Shown here in pieces: positions 60,706 through 64,000 of a stretch of DNA of 64,000 nucleotides (positions are counted from its first letter, which is position 1; every line of letters begins with the position of its first letter). Under the pieces are notes generated by a model, which was not told the origin of the DNA, did no database searches, and was given only the letters and a program-made list of their open reading frames with translations. This DNA comes from Nocardia aurea. Lineage in GTDB: Bacteria > Actinomycetota > Actinomycetes > Mycobacteriales > Mycobacteriaceae. A program made the position numbers and the translations under genes. The stretch is from NCBI RefSeq assembly GCF_003123685.1, contig NZ_QCYJ01000103.1:186001-250000 (forward strand). Direction: 5' to 3'.

Positions 60706-61476
60706 ATGACGGGTACCGAGACCAGTGGAAGCGGTGATATCGCCCGTACCCTGGATCTGCTGTGGCACGGTGGCCCTCGTCCCAGTCGCGGTCCCAAACC
60801 GGGTCTCACCCTCGATCGCATCGTCGAAGCGGCGATCCGGGTCGCCGATGCCGAGGGGCTGGCCGCGGTGACCATGCGAAGGGTCGCCACCGAACTCGGC
60901 ACCGGCACCATGTCGCTGTACCGCTATCTCCCCGGCAAGGCCGAACTCCTGGATCTGATGCTCGACCGCGTGCAGCGCCCGTCCGGCACGGCGCAGGAGG
61001 ACATCGGCTGGCGCGCCGCACTCGAGCACCTCGCCCACGCGACGCTGGCGCTGCTGCGCGAGCACCCCTGGCTGCTCCACGTTAACCAGTCCCGGCCGGT
61101 GCTGGGGCCGAGCGCGATCGAGGGGATGGAAGTGGTGCTCACCCAGATCCGGCCCATGGGTCTCACCGACGCGGAGTTGGTGTCGGCGGTCGTCATGATC
61201 GACGGCTACGTATTCGGCGCCGCGCGCACCCAACTGCATTCCGAGCAGGCGGAAAGGGCCACGGGCCTGACCGACGCCGAATTCTGGGAAGCCCAACTGC
61301 CGGTCCTCGAGGAGGCGCTCGCCACCGGGCGTTACCCGGTGATGGCCGGACTCGCCGAGGACGCCTTCGGGCTGGACGTCGACCACTTCGGATTCGGTCT
61401 CGAGCGCATCCTCGACGGTCTGGAAGTTCTCGTCGCCCGTCGCGCGCAGGCGGGGCGGGAACGGCAGGTTCGGTAG
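60706..61476 (+). CDS. TetR-family regulator of the ABC exporter
   Basis: A 256-residue TetR protein with a TetR_C-type ligand domain. The helix-turn-helix is LTLDRIVEAAIRVADAEGLA, then AVTMRRVATELGTGTMSLYR; the ligand domain includes HPWLLHVNQSRPVLGPSAIE and FGFGLERILDGLEVL. It is divergent from the Drr-type exporter and the palindrome between them is the probable operator, so it should repress the exporter until a drug-like ligand binds. An upstream in-frame ATG at 60634 would place the operator within the coding region and is rejected. Confidence 0.87.
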   Translation: MTGTETSGSGDIARTLDLLWHGGPRPSRGPKPGLTLDRIVEAAIRVADAEGLAAVTMRRVATELGTGTMSLYRYLPGKAELLDLMLDRVQRPSGTAQEDIGWRAALEHLAHATLALLREHPWLLHVNQSRPVLGPSAIEGMEVVLTQIRPMGLTDAELVSAVVMIDGYVFGAARTQLHSEQAERATGLTDAEFWEAQLPVLEEALATGRYPVMAGLAEDAFGLDVDHFGFGLERILDGLEVLVARRAQAGRERQVR

Positions 61477-61635
61477 CGTCATCGAATACCGTTGTGGGGC
61501 AGTGGCATCCGATCGGACGGAATTCGGTGGAAATGACGGCGGCTCGGGATGCGTTGTCCGCAAGTGCACGGCTGTGCGGGCCGGACCTCGGATCGCATTC
61601 GGCGAGCCGGGACGACCGCTCGGGAGGAGAACTCG

Positions 61636-62514
61636 GTGAAGATTCGATTCGGGGTCGGTACCGGCGCGGACGCCGACCCGGAGGCGCTGCCCGAACTCGT
61701 CGACCGGCTCGAAGCCGCGGGCGTCGATTCGCTGTGGTTCTCCGAACTGGTCTACTCCCAGGCCGTCGATCCGGTGGTCGGGATGGCGTTCGCGTTGTCG
61801 CGGACCACCCGGTTGAAAGTCGGCACCTCGGTGGCGATCCTGCCCGGCCGCCATCCCGTGCTGGTCGCCAAACAGTTGGCGTCACTGTCGGCGCTCGCGC
61901 CCAAGCGGGTGCTACCGGTGTTCGGGTTGCAGCCCGCAGGTGGCAACGAACGAGACCTCTTCCCGGTGCCGGGCCGGCGCGGCGCGGTCTTCGACGAATC
62001 GTTGCGCCTGCTGCGCGCGGTGTTGCGCGCCGACGACGTGGATTTCGACGGCGACTACTTCTCGGTGCGCGGAGCCGGAGTGGGGCGACGTTCCGCGCGC
62101 CCGCTCGATATCTGGCTCGGCGGCCGGGTACCCGCGGCCTTTCGCCGCATCGGCCGCTACGGCGACGGCTGGTTGGGCAGTTTCCTGACGCCCGAGGAAG
62201 CCGCGGCCGGGGTGGCGGCGATCAACGCGGAGGCGGCCGAGGCGGGACGCGAGATCGAAGCCGATCACTTCGGAATCACCGTATTGGTGGCCGAGGACGG
62301 TGTCCCCGCGCCAGTGGCGGCGCGAATCGGGCGGCAGCGCCCCGGCGTTGACCCGGCCGATCTGATCGCGGGCAGTTGGCCGGAGCTGCATCGGCTGATC
62401 GACGGCTATCTCGCGGCCGGGCTCAGCAAATTCGTGGTGGTACCCGCGGGTGGGAAGCCGATGGACGGTTTCGTCGATCGCTTCGTCGCCGAGCTGGTGC
62501 CACGCCAGAACTGA
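61636..62514 (+). CDS. Luciferase-like (LLM) flavin/F420-dependent oxidoreductase
   Basis: A 292-residue TIM-barrel oxidoreductase from GTG 61636, preceded by GGGAGGAG. VKIRFGVGTGADADPEALPE opens the barrel; RLEAAGVDSLWFSELVY, LKVGTSVAILPGRHPVLVAK and DIWLGGRVPAAFRRIGRYGD are typical LLM segments. In Mycobacteriales many such proteins use F420, and the GTxVxxLPGRHP segment fits that group, but FMN cannot be excluded. The substrate is unknown; it appears to be a single-gene unit. Confidence 0.8.
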   Translation: MKIRFGVGTGADADPEALPELVDRLEAAGVDSLWFSELVYSQAVDPVVGMAFALSRTTRLKVGTSVAILPGRHPVLVAKQLASLSALAPKRVLPVFGLQPAGGNERDLFPVPGRRGAVFDESLRLLRAVLRADDVDFDGDYFSVRGAGVGRRSARPLDIWLGGRVPAAFRRIGRYGDGWLGSFLTPEEAAAGVAAINAEAAEAGREIEADHFGITVLVAEDGVPAPVAARIGRQRPGVDPADLIAGSWPELHRLIDGYLAAGLSKFVVVPAGGKPMDGFVDRFVAELVPRQN

Positions 62515-62702
62515 CCGTTCGCGTCGGGAGCTCGGCCCGCTGTCGAGGTCCCGGTCGTGGGCGTTCGTCTGATTCCGCGACGCCGAAGCGCCCGGCTGCG
62601 AAATGATCGGACCACCGTGGCGGAACAATATCGAGCCGCGTGGTAGCGGCAGAGATTTCGGGTAACTCTTCCCGGGTGGAGAGGCAGGCGGGAGATTCGC
62701 AG

Positions 62703-64000
62703 ATGGACGATATGTGGTTCGGTCACTATCGCCTGGAACGTCTGCTCGGTAGCGGGGGCACCGGCCGGGTCTGGTCGGCGCGCGACACCCGCACCGATAG
62801 GGACGTGGCCCTGAAGGTGCTCACCGCCGAGGTCGGGGCCGACCCCGCGTACCGGCAGCGCTTCACCAGGGAGGCACGCCTGGCCGCGCAGTTGCGCGGT
62901 CCGCACACCGTGCCGATTCACGGCTTCGGCGAACTGGACGGGCGGCTCTATCTGGACATGGCGCTCATCGAGGGAGTCGACGGGGCCGAACTGCTGCGCC
63001 GCGAGGGGCGGCTCGCTCCCGACGCCGCCGTCCGGATCGTCACGCAGGCCGCCGTCGCCTTGGACGCCGCGCATCGGATCGGACTGGTGCATCGCGACGT
63101 CAAACCGTCGAATCTGATGGTGACATCGACCGGGTTCGTGTACCTGATCGATTTCGGCACGGCGGTCAGCGCGGGCCAACGCCCGATCACGGCCACCGGC
63201 CAGATGGTCGGCACGCTCGGATACGTGGCGCCGGAACGCTTCGGCGGCACCGCCGACGCTCGCTCGGATCAGTACTCACTGGCGTGCGTACTCTACGAAC
63301 TACTTACCCGCCGAAGGCCTTTCGGTGACGGTGACGCGCCGCAGCAGGTGTGCGCGCACCTGATGTCGACCCCGCCGATGGCGAGCGACCTGGTCGCCGC
63401 CGTGCCCCCGGAGTTGGACGCGGTGATCGCCCGCGCCATGGCCAAGGAGCCGGGTGACCGCTGGTCCACGGCGGGGGAATTCGCGGCCGCGGCCCACGCC
63501 GCGGTGACGGGGCGGGATCTGCCGACCGTGGAGATCGGGCCGGTGAGCGTTCCGGGGCCCGCGATAGCGACGATCGGTATGCCTGCGGCCGACACAGCCC
63601 GTACGCCGGGACCCGTGATCGCGACGGTCGGCAGGCAGGCATTCCCTATGCCGGGGCCTGCGACGATCGGTGCGTCGACGGTGAGCACAGCTCGTCTGTC
63701 GGGATCGGCGATCGCGACGATCGGTGCGCCGACAGCGGGCACAGCCTGTGCGCCGGGTCACGCGCCTGCGACGATCGGTGCGCCGACAGCGGCCACGACC
63801 CGTGTGCCGGGCCCTGCGATCGCGACGGTCGGTAGCCAGAAGGACGGCACATCCCCTGTGCCGGGGCCGCCGGGCACGACGATCGACATGCCGGCCGCCG
63901 CCGCAGCTCGTCTGCCAGGGCCCGCGACATCTATCGGCGTCATCGGGGTCGAGGCCGCCCGAACGCACCCATCCGGTCCGTCGAACCGGCGGGCACGCTC
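62703..64000 (+). CDS. Ser/Thr protein kinase, cut by window edge, with repetitive linker
   Basis: An ATG at 62703 opens a kinase frame still open at the right edge (over 430 residues). Kinase motifs are LLGSGGTGRVW, Lys in VALKVL, HRDVKPSNLMV, DFGTAVSAG and GTLGYVAPERFGG. After residue 270 the linker is Pro/Ala/Gly/Thr-rich with repeated PGPAIATIG-type units. The usual membrane helix and external sensor would lie beyond the edge. The family is the PknB-like Hanks kinases of actinobacteria. Confidence 0.88.
   Translation, partial: MDDMWFGHYRLERLLGSGGTGRVWSARDTRTDRDVALKVLTAEVGADPAYRQRFTREARLAAQLRGPHTVPIHGFGELDGRLYLDMALIEGVDGAELLRREGRLAPDAAVRIVTQAAVALDAAHRIGLVHRDVKPSNLMVTSTGFVYLIDFGTAVSAGQRPITATGQMVGTLGYVAPERFGGTADARSDQYSLACVLYELLTRRRPFGDGDAPQQVCAHLMSTPPMASDLVAAVPPELDAVIARAMAKEPGDRWSTAGEFAAAAHAAVTGRDLPTVEIGPVSVPGPAIATIGMPAADTARTPGPVIATVGRQAFPMPGPATIGASTVSTARLSGSAIATIGAPTAGTACAPGHAPATIGAPTAATTRVPGPAIATVGSQKDGTSPVPGPPGTTIDMPAAAAARLPGPATSIGVIGVEAARTHPSGPSNRRAR
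63540..63940. repeat. Degenerate tandem repeat in the kinase linker
   Basis: About six or seven units of roughly 20 codons share PGPAIATIG, then PTAGTA-like residues. The DNA core GCGATCGCGACGATCGGT recurs with small changes. The minus strand is open through the repeat, giving long false frames. Confidence 0.65.

Noticed and set aside
59707..61854. 715-residue minus-strand frame over the ABC and TetR region
   Set aside because: It covers the real ABC ATPase in another frame and runs antisense to the TetR and LLM genes; no domain is recognisable.
63293..63968. Several minus-strand frames in the kinase linker
   Set aside because: They are Arg- and Pro-rich reflections of the tandem repeat; the plus-strand kinase frame continues through it.

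Overview
The window is high-GC, densely packed actinobacterial DNA with many four-base start/stop overlaps and GTG starts. It carries PknK-type and other Ser/Thr kinases, an Mce-associated protein remnant, EspC/WXG100-like secretion proteins, DUF2637, a DUF5753-type XRE regulator and DUF6879. This gene mix points to Mycobacteriales and most resembles Nocardia; the genus is inferred, since no rRNA is present.

Region 1 (1-17.3 kb) is a catabolic cluster. On the minus strand lie an AtuA-family start, a TIGR03084 protein, an enoyl-CoA hydratase, both subunits of a biotin-dependent acyl-CoA carboxylase and a nitronate monooxygenase. Two tandem GAF-LuxR regulators follow, then a broken Mce-associated gene. 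Next come an acyl-CoA dehydrogenase, an SCP2 protein, two NTF2/SnoaL proteins, an acyl-CoA ligase, an aldehyde dehydrogenase, a truncated luciferase-like protein and a flavin reductase. The set fits activation, oxidation and carboxylation of a branched or terpenoid-like acid; the substrate is unknown. Region 2 (17.4-25.7 kb) holds pknK, the fadB-fadA beta-oxidation pair with a TetR gene and duplicated operator, and a second TetR gene.

Region 3 (about 25.8-45.8 kb) is accessory DNA. It has a decayed IS110 element, two related AbrB-like/recombinase modules (one decayed, one intact with a DUF2637 gene) and small hypothetical genes. It also has a 929-residue NLR-like STAND ATPase with a predicted N-terminal nuclease (candidate anti-phage protein), a lipoprotein with a long hairpin across its lipobox, and a phage-type integrase beside a tRNA 3' remnant. 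Further right are excisionase-like HTH genes, an XRE/DUF6879 cassette and an eroded CRISPR-like repeat set.

Region 4 (46.0-50.4 kb) is a five-gene EspC/WXG100/YbaB cassette, a YdcF fragment and a coupled small-protein/membrane-protein pair. Region 5 (50.5-56.5 kb) is a stress-signalling module: RsbW-like anti-sigma kinase, STAS protein, a giant hybrid histidine kinase ending in a SpoIIE phosphatase, an ANTAR protein and a stand-alone receiver. Region 6 (56.6-64 kb) has an M20 amidohydrolase, a hypothetical gene, a Drr-type ABC exporter with divergent TetR and a long palindromic operator, a luciferase-like oxidoreductase, and a Ser/Thr kinase with a repetitive linker that runs off the right edge.
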